The notes below the pieces were generated by a model. It had not been told where the DNA came from. It ran no database searches and saw nothing but the letters and a program-made list of their open reading frames with translations. From positions 1-27,498 of the forward strand of contig JAGKXC010000026.1 of the NCBI GenBank assembly GCA_021151535.1: a stretch of 27,498 nucleotides of DNA, in the 5' to 3' direction. A program made the position numbers and the translations under genes. Within the stretch, counting starts at the first letter, position 1. Each line of letters opens with the position of its first letter. Shown here in pieces: positions 7,278 to 14,443 of the stretch. This stretch comes from Sphingobacteriia bacterium. Lineage in GTDB: Bacteria > Bacteroidota > Bacteroidia > NS11-12g > UBA955.

Positions 7278-8516
7278 ATGAGATTGCCGATATTTATATC
7301 GCGGAGGTATTTCTTTTCCAGGAACAATCCTGGGGTGGTGAATATTATTACGGGGATATCGGTATTGGGGTATGCGATAGGTGCTGCAGGGCTGGTGATT
7401 TTGATGAGTGCGTTGAATGGTTTTGAGTCGATTATTTTTTCTACGTACCAAAACACCGATGCGGATTATGTGATGTTACCGGTTTCGGGGAAGCGATTGG
7501 AGGTTAGCGATGCGTTGATAAAGGAAATAGGCCAGACGAAGGGAGTGAAGGCGGTTGTTGGTGTGTTGAAAGACAAGGCGATTTTGCGGTATGGCGATAA
7601 CCAAACGGCCTGTGAGGTTGTGGGAGTGGATGAGGGCATCAAGGGTTTCTGGCAGATGGATTCTGTGATTTCCGAAGGCAAGCCTATTTTGTATGATGAA
7701 AAGCAAGTGAGCCGGGGAATGGTGGGAGATATGGCTTGGTTGGGAGAGGGTTTGGTATACAGACTTGGTGTTGGAACGATTGATGCGCCAATTAGGTTGA
7801 TGGTAATGAATCAGGATGCCAACGTTATGAGTGTGGATGCTTACAATGAATCGATTTTTGTTCCCAGTGCGATGTTGAAGTTGCCGGATGAGGAATCGAG
7901 CAAGCGAGTATATATAGGTTTGGAGCAGGCTCGATCGTTGTTTTTGAAGGAGGGATATAGTGAGTTGATGGTGAGGTTTAACAGGGGTTTGGGGGTTGCG
8001 GAGAGGGTTAGATTGGAGGAAGAATTGGGAAGAAAGGTTGCTGGAAACAAGGAGGTGAAATGGATTACGGGGCAGGAGCAGCACGGCACGTTGTATAAGA
8101 TGTTTAACACCGAGAAGTGGATTTCCTTTGGGATATTGGCTTTTGTGTTGTTGTTAATTTCTTTCAATTTGATAGGCGCATTGAGTTTGTTGGTAATAGA
8201 CAAGCAGCGTGATTTTTTGATGATGTTCCGTATGGGAATGTCGTTGTGGCACATTCGATTATTGGTATTTTTGGAAGGGATATGGGTTGCGATTACGGGA
8301 ACGGTTTTGGGATTGATACTCGGAGTGGGGTTGGTTTTGTTGCAGCAGCGATTTGGGTTGGTAAAGACAGAGAGCACATTTACTTTGGCCTATCCGGTGG
8401 AGTTGAGGGTGTTTGATTTGGGATGGATTTGTTTGTTAACATTGGGTTTGGGATTGTTCAGTGCTTATATACCGGGGTATCGCGCAGGCAGGACGATAAT
8501 CGCCCGAAACAATTGA
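7278..8516 (+). CDS. ABC transporter permease, LolC/LolE (FtsX) family
   Basis: Inner-membrane permease of the MacB/FtsX superfamily; LolC/E members extract outer-membrane lipoproteins with LolD. It has the family layout: a short cytoplasmic N-terminus (RLPIFISRRYFFSRNN), one transmembrane helix at about 20-45, a large periplasmic domain to about 280, then three helices at about 280-305, 325-355 and 375-398. FRMGMSLWHIR at about 316-326 resembles the coupling region that contacts the ATPase. The 412-residue length fits. No lolD-type ATPase gene is in the window, so the ATPase must be elsewhere. It starts immediately after the rbfA stop, and pth follows after 28 bp. Lipoprotein release is inferred from family, not shown here. 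Confidence 0.85.
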   Translation: MRLPIFISRRYFFSRNNPGVVNIITGISVLGYAIGAAGLVILMSALNGFESIIFSTYQNTDADYVMLPVSGKRLEVSDALIKEIGQTKGVKAVVGVLKDKAILRYGDNQTACEVVGVDEGIKGFWQMDSVISEGKPILYDEKQVSRGMVGDMAWLGEGLVYRLGVGTIDAPIRLMVMNQDANVMSVDAYNESIFVPSAMLKLPDEESSKRVYIGLEQARSLFLKEGYSELMVRFNRGLGVAERVRLEEELGRKVAGNKEVKWITGQEQHGTLYKMFNTEKWISFGILAFVLLLISFNLIGALSLLVIDKQRDFLMMFRMGMSLWHIRLLVFLEGIWVAITGTVLGLILGVGLVLLQQRFGLVKTESTFTLAYPVELRVFDLGWICLLTLGLGLFSAYIPGYRAGRTIIARNN

Positions 8517-8544
8517 TATTATTGGATTTCAAAAAGATATAAGC

Positions 8545-9114
8545 ATGAAATTTTTGGTAGTAGGATTAGGGAATATTGGTAGTGAGTATGATCATACCCG
8601 ACATAACATTGGGTTTGACGTGGTGGATGCGATTGCGCACAAATTTGGTGGCAACTGGGAAAGTGTAAAACATGGATCGATGTGCAGGGTATCGCACAAG
8701 GGCAGGCAGATTATGTTGTTGAAGCCAAACACATATATGAATTTGAGTGGGAAGGCGGTGAGTTATTGGATGCAGGCGGAGAAGATGAAATTAGAGAACA
8801 TTTTGGTGATTACAGATGATTTGAGTTTACCTGTTTCTCGTTTACGGATGCGTGGCAAGGGAAGTGATGGCGGGCATAATGGGTTGAAGAGTATTCAAGC
8901 TAGTTTGAACACGGTGAATTATCCCAGGTTGCGATTTGGTATTGGCAATGATTTTCCTATTGGTATGCAGGTGAATTTTGTTTTGGGGCGATGGGCGGAA
9001 GAAGAGGTTGAGTTAGTGAAAAAAGCGATTGAGAAGGCGGTAGATGGCACCTTACAATTTTGCACGTTGGGATTGGGATTTGCGATGAATTTTACCAATA
9101 CGGATAAGCCGTAA
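8545..9114 (+). CDS. pth: Peptidyl-tRNA hydrolase
   Basis: Cleaves the ester bond of peptidyl-tRNAs that drop off the ribosome. The 189-residue length and motifs are standard: VGLGNIGSEYDHTRHNIGF with Asn10 and catalytic His20, KPNTYMNLSG with Asn66, TDDLSLP with the catalytic Asp91/Asp92 pair, and GKGSDGGHNGLKSI with Asn112. The ATG gives the conserved MKFLVVGLGN beginning. It follows the permease gene by 28 bp with no clear promoter box, so it is probably part of the rbfA operon. Confidence 0.96.
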   Translation: MKFLVVGLGNIGSEYDHTRHNIGFDVVDAIAHKFGGNWESVKHGSMCRVSHKGRQIMLLKPNTYMNLSGKAVSYWMQAEKMKLENILVITDDLSLPVSRLRMRGKGSDGGHNGLKSIQASLNTVNYPRLRFGIGNDFPIGMQVNFVLGRWAEEEVELVKKAIEKAVDGTLQFCTLGLGFAMNFTNTDKP

Positions 9115-9147
9115 AATGGGTTGCTTTTAGAAAAAGTGGCAGGAATG

Positions 9148-9177
9148 TTTGGGTTTGGCGCAGAAAACGTACATTTG
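9148..9177 (+). promoter_or_regulatory. comB promoter
   Basis: TTTG at 9148-9151 and TACATTTG at 9170-9177 match the Bacteroidota -33 and -7 elements with an 18-bp spacer, the best-spaced pair in the window. The ATG at 9201 lies 23 nt downstream. Confidence 0.6.
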
Positions 9178-9200
9178 ATATTGGCTAGTTTAAGTTATAA

Positions 9201-9935
9201 ATGAAGATAGAAACGGTTTTAAGTCCTGCTTTGTTTCCATTTTTACCAGGAGGTACAGAAGGTAAACAAGTAGTAGTAATTGATATTTTGCGTGCTACTA
9301 CCACGATGTGTGTGGCATTGGACAGGGGATGTGAGGAAATGGTTGCGGTGGCCAAGGTAGAGGAGGCGTTAGAATATCGCCCTGAAGGATATTTATTGGC
9401 TGGGGAGAGGGAAGGACATAAAGTGGAGGGCTTTGATTTTGGTAATAGTCCGCAGGAGTACGATGCAGAAAAGGTGGCAGGCAAGAAGATAGTGATTACC
9501 ACTACAAATGGCACTCAAGCATTGAGTATGAGCAGGGGTGCTGAAAAGGTTTGGGTATCGAGTTTTTATAATTTACGCGCAACGGTAGATGCGATTTTGG
9601 CGATTGGGTTACCGGTTGTGATGTTTTGTTCGGGTTGGAAGAACCGGTTTAATTTGGAGGATACATTGTTTGCTGGCGCATTGGTTGAAATGCTGGCGCA
9701 GGGTGGATTTGAGATTGAGGATGATGCGAGCAGGGCGGCTTTGTATTTATGGCATGAGGCGAAGTCTGATTTAACAGGGTTTTTAGAGAATGCGAATCAT
9801 GTGCAGCGCTTTAAGAGTATGCATACTGAGAGTGATTTGGAGGTATGTTTGAGAATGGATATTGGAAATAGGGCGATTTTGGCAGATTATGGCGATGAGC
9901 AAGTGGGATGTGTATTGAAAGCATGGGGCGCATAA
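9201..9935 (+). CDS. comB: 2-phosphosulfolactate phosphatase (ComB family)
   Basis: ComB hydrolyses 2-phosphosulfolactate to sulfolactate; in methanogens this is a step to coenzyme M. At 244 residues the protein matches the family, with VVIDILRATTTM at about 24-35, FDFGNSPQEY, ITTTNGTQAL, and FCSGWKNRFNLEDTLFAGAL in the second half, all typical ComB blocks around the Mg-dependent active site. It has its own promoter and no comA or comC neighbour, so the pathway is not shown by context. Many Bacteroidota carry ComB; a link to sulfolactate or sulfonate metabolism is an inference, and the true substrate may differ. Confidence 0.85.
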   Translation: MKIETVLSPALFPFLPGGTEGKQVVVIDILRATTTMCVALDRGCEEMVAVAKVEEALEYRPEGYLLAGEREGHKVEGFDFGNSPQEYDAEKVAGKKIVITTTNGTQALSMSRGAEKVWVSSFYNLRATVDAILAIGLPVVMFCSGWKNRFNLEDTLFAGALVEMLAQGGFEIEDDASRAALYLWHEAKSDLTGFLENANHVQRFKSMHTESDLEVCLRMDIGNRAILADYGDEQVGCVLKAWGA

Positions 9936-9953
9936 ATATCTTGCTATAAATAT

Positions 9954-9961
9954 TAACTTTG
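9954..9961 (+). promoter_or_regulatory. -7 element for the B12-binding protein gene
   Basis: TAACTTTG matches TAnnTTTG. It overlaps a TTG at 9959 that could otherwise be taken as a start, and lies 12 nt before the ATG at 9974. Confidence 0.5.
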
Positions 9962-9973
9962 CAAAACAATTGT

Positions 9974-10393
9974 ATGACAACAGAAACGAAAAGACCGATT
10001 CGTGTATTGGTGGCTAAAGTGGGATTGGATGGACATGACAGGGGAGCCAAGGTAATTGCAGCCGCATTGCGTGATGAGGGCATGGAAGTTATTTATACTG
10101 GATTGAGACAGACTCCTGAAATGGTTGTACAAGCTGCATTACAAGAAGACGTGGACGTGATTGGGGTTAGCATATTAAGTGGTGCGCACAACACGGTTTT
10201 TCCAAGGATTTTGGATTTGATGAAGGACAAGGGTTTGAATGATGTTTTGCTAACAGGCGGAGGCATTATTCCAGATAAAGATGTAGAGGAATTGAATGGA
10301 TTGGGTGTTGCGAGGTTATTTCCTCCGGGCACAGACACAAAGGAAATTGCACAGTATATTAGAGTTTGGGTATCTGAACACAGATCATTTTAA
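9974..10393 (+). CDS. Stand-alone cobalamin-binding domain (methylmalonyl-CoA mutase C-terminal type)
   Basis: A 139-residue protein made of a single B12-binding Rossmann-like domain. The base-off, His-on signature DxHxxG is seen at D19-G-H21-DR-G24, followed by the usual VSILSG segment and the glycine-rich TGGGIIPD, where the dimethylbenzimidazole tail sits. Such free domains are the small subunits of acyl-CoA mutases whose catalytic (beta/alpha)8 chain is a separate gene, as in isobutyryl-CoA or methylmalonyl-CoA mutase variants. No mutase large subunit is in the window. The start is ATG at 9974, after the promoter box. The enoyl-CoA hydratase gene begins 12 nt after its stop, which ties it to acyl-CoA metabolism. 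Confidence 0.88.
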   Translation: MTTETKRPIRVLVAKVGLDGHDRGAKVIAAALRDEGMEVIYTGLRQTPEMVVQAALQEDVDVIGVSILSGAHNTVFPRILDLMKDKGLNDVLLTGGGIIPDKDVEELNGLGVARLFPPGTDTKEIAQYIRVWVSEHRSF

Positions 10394-10405
10394 AATTTGA
10401 ATCAC

Positions 10406-11182
10406 ATGAATTACAACAATATTATCACTTCCATAGAGGAGAACATTTTAACGATTACGATAAACAGAGAAAGCAAGATGAATGCATTGACTATTGAGAC
10501 TTTGCAGGAGATCAAGCATGCTGTAGTAGAGGGAAATGCGAATTCAGAGGTATATGGAATGATTTTGACGGGTTCAGGTACCAAGGCGTTTGCTGCGGGT
10601 GCAGATATTTCCGAGTTTGCTCATTTTACTGTAGATGAAGCTACTAAGATGAGTGCTGATGGTCATGATGTGATGAATTCGATTGAGGAGGGTAACAAGG
10701 TTGTAATTGCTGCTGTAAATGGATTTGCTTTGGGCGGTGGTTGCGAATTGGCGATGGCTTGTCATTTGAGAATTGCTAGCACAAATGCAAAATTTGGGCA
10801 GCCAGAAGTTAATTTGGGTGTACCTCCAGGATATGGTGGAACACAGCGATTGGTTCAATTGGTTGGCAAGGGCAAGGCGATGGAATTGTTATTAACTGCT
10901 GATGCGATTGATTCGGTGAATGCTGAGCGATTTGGTTTGGTAAACAAGGTAGTTGAGCAGGAGCAATTAATTGAGGAGTGCAAGGTGATTTTGAGGAAGA
11001 TATTTTCTAAGAGTCCGAATGCGGTAAATAAAATTTTCAAGTGTGTAAATGACTATTTCAAGCCAAATGTTAATGGCATGCAGAGAGAAATTTATGAATT
11101 TGGCGAGGCATTTGGTACACAGGATTTCAAAGAGGGAACGGATGCCTTTTTGAATAAGAGAAGGCCTGAATTTAGGGTTTAA
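10406..11182 (+). CDS. Enoyl-CoA hydratase/isomerase (crotonase) family protein
   Basis: Crotonase-fold enzyme of 258 residues, most likely hydrating 2-enoyl-CoA to 3-hydroxyacyl-CoA. The CoA-binding AFAAGADISEF at 61-71 and oxyanion-hole glycines in NGFALGGGCELAMAC (105-119) are present, and both catalytic glutamates of true hydratases are seen: Glu114 (GGGCEL) and Glu134 (GQPEVNLG). I take ATG 10406 over TTG 10397, as it gives a standard beginning. It sits 12 nt after the B12-binding gene and is probably cotranscribed, although a 7-of-8 -7 box (AAAATTTG) also lies just before it. Its last 11 bp overlap the end of coaE on the other strand. The exact acyl chain cannot be told. Confidence 0.92.
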   Translation: MNYNNIITSIEENILTITINRESKMNALTIETLQEIKHAVVEGNANSEVYGMILTGSGTKAFAAGADISEFAHFTVDEATKMSADGHDVMNSIEEGNKVVIAAVNGFALGGGCELAMACHLRIASTNAKFGQPEVNLGVPPGYGGTQRLVQLVGKGKAMELLLTADAIDSVNAERFGLVNKVVEQEQLIEECKVILRKIFSKSPNAVNKIFKCVNDYFKPNVNGMQREIYEFGEAFGTQDFKEGTDAFLNKRRPEFRV

Positions 11183-11807
11183 ATTTTTGGGGGAATAAAT
11201 CTGGGTTAGCTGCTTTATGAAGCAGTTGTTTGTGTATTTCTAGTACTTGAGGGATAAGGGGTTGTTCGCCATTGTTTTGGATGGTGAATGCGCAGAAGGG
11301 GGTCCATTTTTCTTCGTTCCATTGGGCGTTTATTCTGGACAGGGCTTCATCTGTGGTGATGTTATCGCGGGATTTTACGCGTTGAATTTTTGTTTCAAGG
11401 GGTGCTAAAACGCCTATGGCGAGATCGATGGTTTTATCGGCGCCGCTTTCGAAGAGTATAGCGGCTTCTTTGATTACATAGGGAGGGTTGTGGGTTGCAA
11501 ATTGGTTTTGGCACCAGATATCAAAATCGTGAAACACAAATGGGTGTACGATTTGATTGAGTTTTTCGCGGAGAATGGGGTTGTTGAAGATGGCGTTTCT
11601 TACGTAGGATTTGTTGATATCGCCCGGAGATAAGAAAGAATCAGGCCCAAGTAAATCAATTACTTGAGCCTGTAGTTCTGGATAGTTTTTATAGATTGCT
11701 TTGGCTTGTTCATCGGCATAGAATATGGGAATATTGAGAGATTCAAATATTCTGCATACGGTAGATTTACCGCTGCCTATATTGCCGGTTATACCAACCC
11801 TTAGCAT
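11172..11807 (-). CDS. coaE: Dephospho-CoA kinase
   Basis: Phosphorylates the 3'-hydroxyl of dephospho-CoA, the last step of CoA synthesis. The P-loop GNIGSGKST is at residues 8-16 after MLRVGIT; YADEQAKAIY at about 30-39 carries the conserved Asp of the CoA-binding region; VHPFVFHDF and IKEAAILFESG follow, the latter typical of the lid/CoA domain. The 211-residue length is slightly longer than E. coli CoaE. It is the last gene of the - strand block nusB-DUF1573-yajC-coaE, 30 bp after yajC, and its stop overlaps the end of the enoyl-CoA hydratase gene tail to tail by 11 bp. Confidence 0.95.
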   Translation of the reverse strand: MLRVGITGNIGSGKSTVCRIFESLNIPIFYADEQAKAIYKNYPELQAQVIDLLGPDSFLSPGDINKSYVRNAIFNNPILREKLNQIVHPFVFHDFDIWCQNQFATHNPPYVIKEAAILFESGADKTIDLAIGVLAPLETKIQRVKSRDNITTDEALSRINAQWNEEKWTPFCAFTIQNNGEQPLIPQVLEIHKQLLHKAANPDLFPQKFKP

Positions 11808-11837
11808 AGATTTATATAGGAAGCTGTGGCTTGGCTA

Positions 11838-12149
11838 TTATTTTTTTTCAGATTCTTTAGGATAATGGGCTTGGGTAAGCTCCATGCTGATACCTGATTT
11901 TTCAATTTTCATGCTACCTTCTTCCAGGGCGATGATAAAATATTTTTCATTTTCTTGAGTAATTTTACCATGAACGCCACCGGTTGTAACAACGTGATCG
12001 CCTTTTTTCAGTTCTTCTGTGTAGAGGCGAGCTTTCTTTTGTTTTTTCATTTGCGGGTAGATCATGAAGAAGAATAGCACTGCCATAACTAGCAGCATTA
12101 CGATAAAATCGGATGAACCGTTTTTTGCTTGTAAGATTGTATTAATCAT
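11838..12149 (-). CDS. yajC: Preprotein translocase subunit YajC
   Basis: Small single-span inner-membrane protein that associates with SecDF and the Sec translocon. At 103 residues it shows a hydrophobic helix at about 14-33 (FIVMLLVMAVLFFFMIYP), the conserved PQMKKQKKA turn just inside the membrane, and the cytoplasmic block LKKGDHVVTTGGVHGKI, all typical of YajC. It lies 10 bp downstream of the DUF1573 lipoprotein gene and 30 bp before coaE. In many Bacteroidota a ybbR-like gene stands between yajC and coaE; here it is absent. Confidence 0.95.
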   Translation of the reverse strand: MINTILQAKNGSSDFIVMLLVMAVLFFFMIYPQMKKQKKARLYTEELKKGDHVVTTGGVHGKITQENEKYFIIALEEGSMKIEKSGISMELTQAHYPKESEKK

Positions 12150-12159
12150 GTGTATTAGT

Positions 12160-12672
12160 TTAACCTTTGGTAAATACGTATGCTTGGAATTTTAGGGTAA
12201 AGTGGGCGGTTATAGAGTTTTCGAAAGAAACGTCTATACTTTTTTCATTCATCACTCCGCCTGGTCCACCTTTACCGGAAGTGTCGAAAGTGGCTTTGAT
12301 TTGTCCTTCTTTACCAGGCGCAATGGCATCTTTTGTATAATCGGTTACCGTGCAGGTACATCCGGGTGTTACTTGAGAGATGTAGACGATACCCTTTCCG
12401 GTATTTTTGAACTTGAAAATGTGTTCTACTTCCACGCCTTCTTCTACTTTTCCAAATTGGAACATGGTATCTTGAAATTTCACATCGCCCTGAACCATTA
12501 CTTTGGTATTTTCCGGGTTTTCGGCGGTTGCGTTATTGGCTTCAATATCGGCGGTTTGGTATTCTTGTTCTCCGGAAGTGTTAGCTGTATTTTTATTTTT
12601 GTTACAGCTGGCGATTGCGAAAGTAAAAGCGCAAGCCAAGGAAATAGAGTAGAAACTTCTCGCGTAGTTCAT
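12160..12672 (-). CDS. DUF1573 lipoprotein
   Basis: Predicted exported lipoprotein of 170 residues. The N-terminus MNYARSFYSISLACAFTFAI ends in the lipobox ASC with Cys23 as the lipidated residue, followed by a polar Asn/Thr/Glu linker. The DUF1573 beta-sandwich occupies about 60-170: FQFGKVEEGVEVEHIFKFKN, TPGCTCTV and FDTSGKGGPG are its usual blocks. The domain is Ig-like and related to the ASPM/hydin type; its function is unknown. I take ATG at 12672 over a GTG one codon upstream because a TATTTTTG box ends 4 nt before it. It lies between nusB and yajC, a common Bacteroidota arrangement. Confidence 0.9.
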   Translation of the reverse strand: MNYARSFYSISLACAFTFAIASCNKNKNTANTSGEQEYQTADIEANNATAENPENTKVMVQGDVKFQDTMFQFGKVEEGVEVEHIFKFKNTGKGIVYISQVTPGCTCTVTDYTKDAIAPGKEGQIKATFDTSGKGGPGGVMNEKSIDVSFENSITAHFTLKFQAYVFTKG

Positions 12673-12676
12673 CACT

Positions 12677-12684
12677 CAAAAATA
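12677..12684 (-). promoter_or_regulatory. -7 element before the DUF1573 gene
   Basis: On the - strand TATTTTTG matches TAnnTTTG and ends 4 nt before the ATG at 12672, so this gene and yajC-coaE can be transcribed independently of nusB. Confidence 0.5.
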
Positions 12685-12731
12685 GGATAATTTTGTTTAT
12701 ATGGTAGAAGTAGGACTAAGAATACGGGCGA

Positions 12732-13664
12732 TTATTTTTCGCGCAATCCACGTCCTTCTTTTTTGATTAGGCCTTGATCATCGAGAACCATGCGCAGTTT
12801 ATCAAGGATACCATTTACGAATTTGGAACTATTGGGAGTAGAATAGTTTTTAGTGATTTCTAGGTATTCGTTGATGGTAACTTTCACAGGGATTTCTTTC
12901 ATGTGAAGAAATTCTGAAAGTGTTAGTTTGATGATAAGCAAATCGATGGTAGCGATACGTTGGGGATCCCAGTTAGAAGTGACTTCGGAGATTTGTTGTT
13001 CGTATGCTTGGCTACTGGTTGCAGTTTTGCGAAGTAAATTTTTAGCAAATACAACTTCTTCAGCATTTAAAGTAGGTTCAGTTGAGAGTGTTACTGAGCC
13101 ATTTGCTTTAGCTGATTCGATGGTTTTGATAATTTCACGGTGTGTATAAGGATCATCATCAGACCATTGCGGGTACACTTCTTCTAAGGAATTATTAAAA
13201 TCTTCGGATTGATCGATAAAGTAATCGAAGAACAATTTGAGATAGCTTTTTTGAAGCTCCATTTCAGGTTCATCGAAGATATTGATTTCTTTGGTTTCTT
13301 GCCATTCTTGGATGATATTGAACCAATTATCGAAGTTGATTTCGAGATCTGACCATTGAAAATTTGTATGGCCATTTTCGACTTCGCGGTGCAGATAACG
13401 CACAAGTGGCATACGGGTAAATAATCCGTATTCGCGAATTTTGTTTTGGTCTGGATAAAATTTGGCTTGTTCGAGTTGGGCTTTACTTTGCAAGTATTGT
13501 GCGAAGTGATAGGGTAAATCGAGTAGAAACTGATAAAACTCGTAACTTTCGTGAATGCGTTCAAACAATCGCTCTTCTTGTATAGAGGTTGATTTTTCAT
13601 CGCCTTGCTGCCAAGCGTAGAGTGCTTGTAGCGTTTTAATTCGCACCAATCTTCTTGAAATCAT
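12732..13664 (-). CDS. nusB: Transcription antitermination factor NusB
   Basis: NusB joins NusE, NusA and NusG in rRNA antitermination and binds boxA RNA. The 310-residue protein is about twice the E. coli length. It begins with the RNA-binding-type helix MISRRLVRIKTLQALYAWQQ, has a long middle of about 150 residues with many aromatic and acidic residues, and ends with the conserved core from about 200: LLRKTATSS, WDPQRIATIDLLIIKLTLSE, IPVKVTINEYLEITKNYS and KFVNGILDKL. Long NusB proteins are usual in Bacteroidota. ATG 13664 is chosen because a TTG at 13679 overlaps the promoter box. It is the first gene of the block and diverges from the ferredoxin gene. Confidence 0.92.
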   Translation of the reverse strand: MISRRLVRIKTLQALYAWQQGDEKSTSIQEERLFERIHESYEFYQFLLDLPYHFAQYLQSKAQLEQAKFYPDQNKIREYGLFTRMPLVRYLHREVENGHTNFQWSDLEINFDNWFNIIQEWQETKEINIFDEPEMELQKSYLKLFFDYFIDQSEDFNNSLEEVYPQWSDDDPYTHREIIKTIESAKANGSVTLSTEPTLNAEEVVFAKNLLRKTATSSQAYEQQISEVTSNWDPQRIATIDLLIIKLTLSEFLHMKEIPVKVTINEYLEITKNYSTPNSSKFVNGILDKLRMVLDDQGLIKKEGRGLREK

Positions 13665-13676
13665 AGAACAGTGCTG

Positions 13677-13684
13677 CAAAGATA
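13677..13684 (-). promoter_or_regulatory. -7 element of nusB promoter
   Basis: The - strand reads TATCTTTG, an exact TAnnTTTG match, 12 nt before the nusB ATG, in the 100-bp divergent gap shared with the ferredoxin gene. Confidence 0.55.
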
Positions 13685-13748
13685 GGGAAAGTATGCTAAA
13701 CTGTAATGAATTGAAAGAAATCTAAAACCAATTCGCTGTTAGAAGTGT

Positions 13749-13756
13749 TAATTTTG
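13749..13756 (+). promoter_or_regulatory. -7 element of ferredoxin promoter
   Basis: TAATTTTG matches TAnnTTTG. Its last base is the G of a TTTTG that overlaps the GTG at 13756, so that GTG is not the start; the ATG at 13765 lies 8 nt after the box. Confidence 0.5.
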
Positions 13757-13764
13757 TGGCGATT

Positions 13765-14094
13765 ATGGGAAAGATTACATTTCGATTTGAAGAAAAAGAC
13801 AAGCAGCCCATTGTGGTAGATATAGAGGAGGGGGAGAGCATTTTGGAGGTTGCTTTAGACAATGAAATACACTTGAATCACAATTGTGGGGGTGTATGTG
13901 GTTGCAGTACATGTCATATTTATATTGAACAGGGTGAAGACATTTTGCCTGAGATGAGTGATAGGGAAGAGGAGTATGTAGATAGGGCGCGTAATCCGAG
14001 ATATAACAGCAGGTTGGCATGTCAGTGTAAGTTAGAAGACGATGGAAATTTGGAGGTAATTATTCCAGACCAGAGTGGAATTATTGGACATTAA
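13765..14094 (+). CDS. fdx: 2Fe-2S ferredoxin, adrenodoxin/ISC type
   Basis: Small electron carrier of 109 residues. The cluster ligands follow the adrenodoxin pattern C-x5-C-x2-C with C41, C47 and C50 in NCGGVCGCSTCHIYI, and the fourth ligand C86 in RLACQ; one extra Cys (C45) lies inside the loop. The acidic segment DILPEMSDREEEYVD at about 59-73 matches the partner-binding helix of ISC ferredoxins. iscX follows 18 bp downstream, which supports an Fe-S assembly role: in E. coli fdx donates electrons to the IscS/IscU machine. No iscSUA or hscAB is nearby. Confidence 0.92.
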   Translation: MGKITFRFEEKDKQPIVVDIEEGESILEVALDNEIHLNHNCGGVCGCSTCHIYIEQGEDILPEMSDREEEYVDRARNPRYNSRLACQCKLEDDGNLEVIIPDQSGIIGH

Positions 14095-14112
14095 ATAAAC
14101 AGAAAGAGTAAG

Positions 14113-14352
14113 ATGACGAATATGTACGAACCACCGATACAGTGGACAGATTTTGAGGATATCGCCATGAAATTATACGAGCGATTTGGGGATGAATTTG
14201 GGGAATCACAGATTTACCGCATTCGTTTTACGGATTTATTGGAGTGGGTATTAGAAATTCCCAATTTTGCTGGATTGCGTGAAGAGAGCAACGAGGGGTA
14301 TTTGGAGATGATCCAAGCGCAGTGGGTTTATGAGTGGAGGGATAATCAATAA
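14113..14352 (+). CDS. iscX: Fe-S cluster assembly protein IscX
   Basis: IscX (YfhJ) is a small acidic protein that binds IscS and ferrous iron and tunes cluster assembly. The 79-residue protein has the family pattern: IQWTDFEDIAMKLYERF, the conserved RFTDLLEWVLEI, and EESNEGYLEMIQAQWVYEW at the C-terminus, with many Asp and Glu. It is a little longer than the E. coli protein (66). Either ATG 14113 or ATG 14122 may be used. It sits 18 bp after fdx, the same order as the end of the proteobacterial isc operon. Confidence 0.88.
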   Translation: MTNMYEPPIQWTDFEDIAMKLYERFGDEFGESQIYRIRFTDLLEWVLEIPNFAGLREESNEGYLEMIQAQWVYEWRDNQ

Positions 14353-14412
14353 TTGATTTAATGCCTTGGTTAAGATAATGGTATGAAATTCGGAAATACG
14401 GTTAACCTAAAC

Positions 14413-14420
14413 TATTTTTG
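14413..14420 (+). promoter_or_regulatory. -7 element of acyl-CoA dehydrogenase promoter
   Basis: TATTTTTG matches TAnnTTTG and lies 23 nt before the ATG at 14444. Confidence 0.5.
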
Positions 14421-14443
14421 CAGTATCAGATAAACACTTAGAT

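Noticed and set aside
6906..7451. 181-codon - strand frame opposite rbfA and the permease gene
   Set aside because: Lies opposite two clearly conserved genes; His/Arg/Pro/Gln-rich composition is typical of the complement of G-rich coding DNA.
7476..8377. Long - strand frames opposite the LolC/E-type permease
   Set aside because: Shadow frames of a gene with clear transmembrane layout; their composition is low in acidic residues and they match no family I know.
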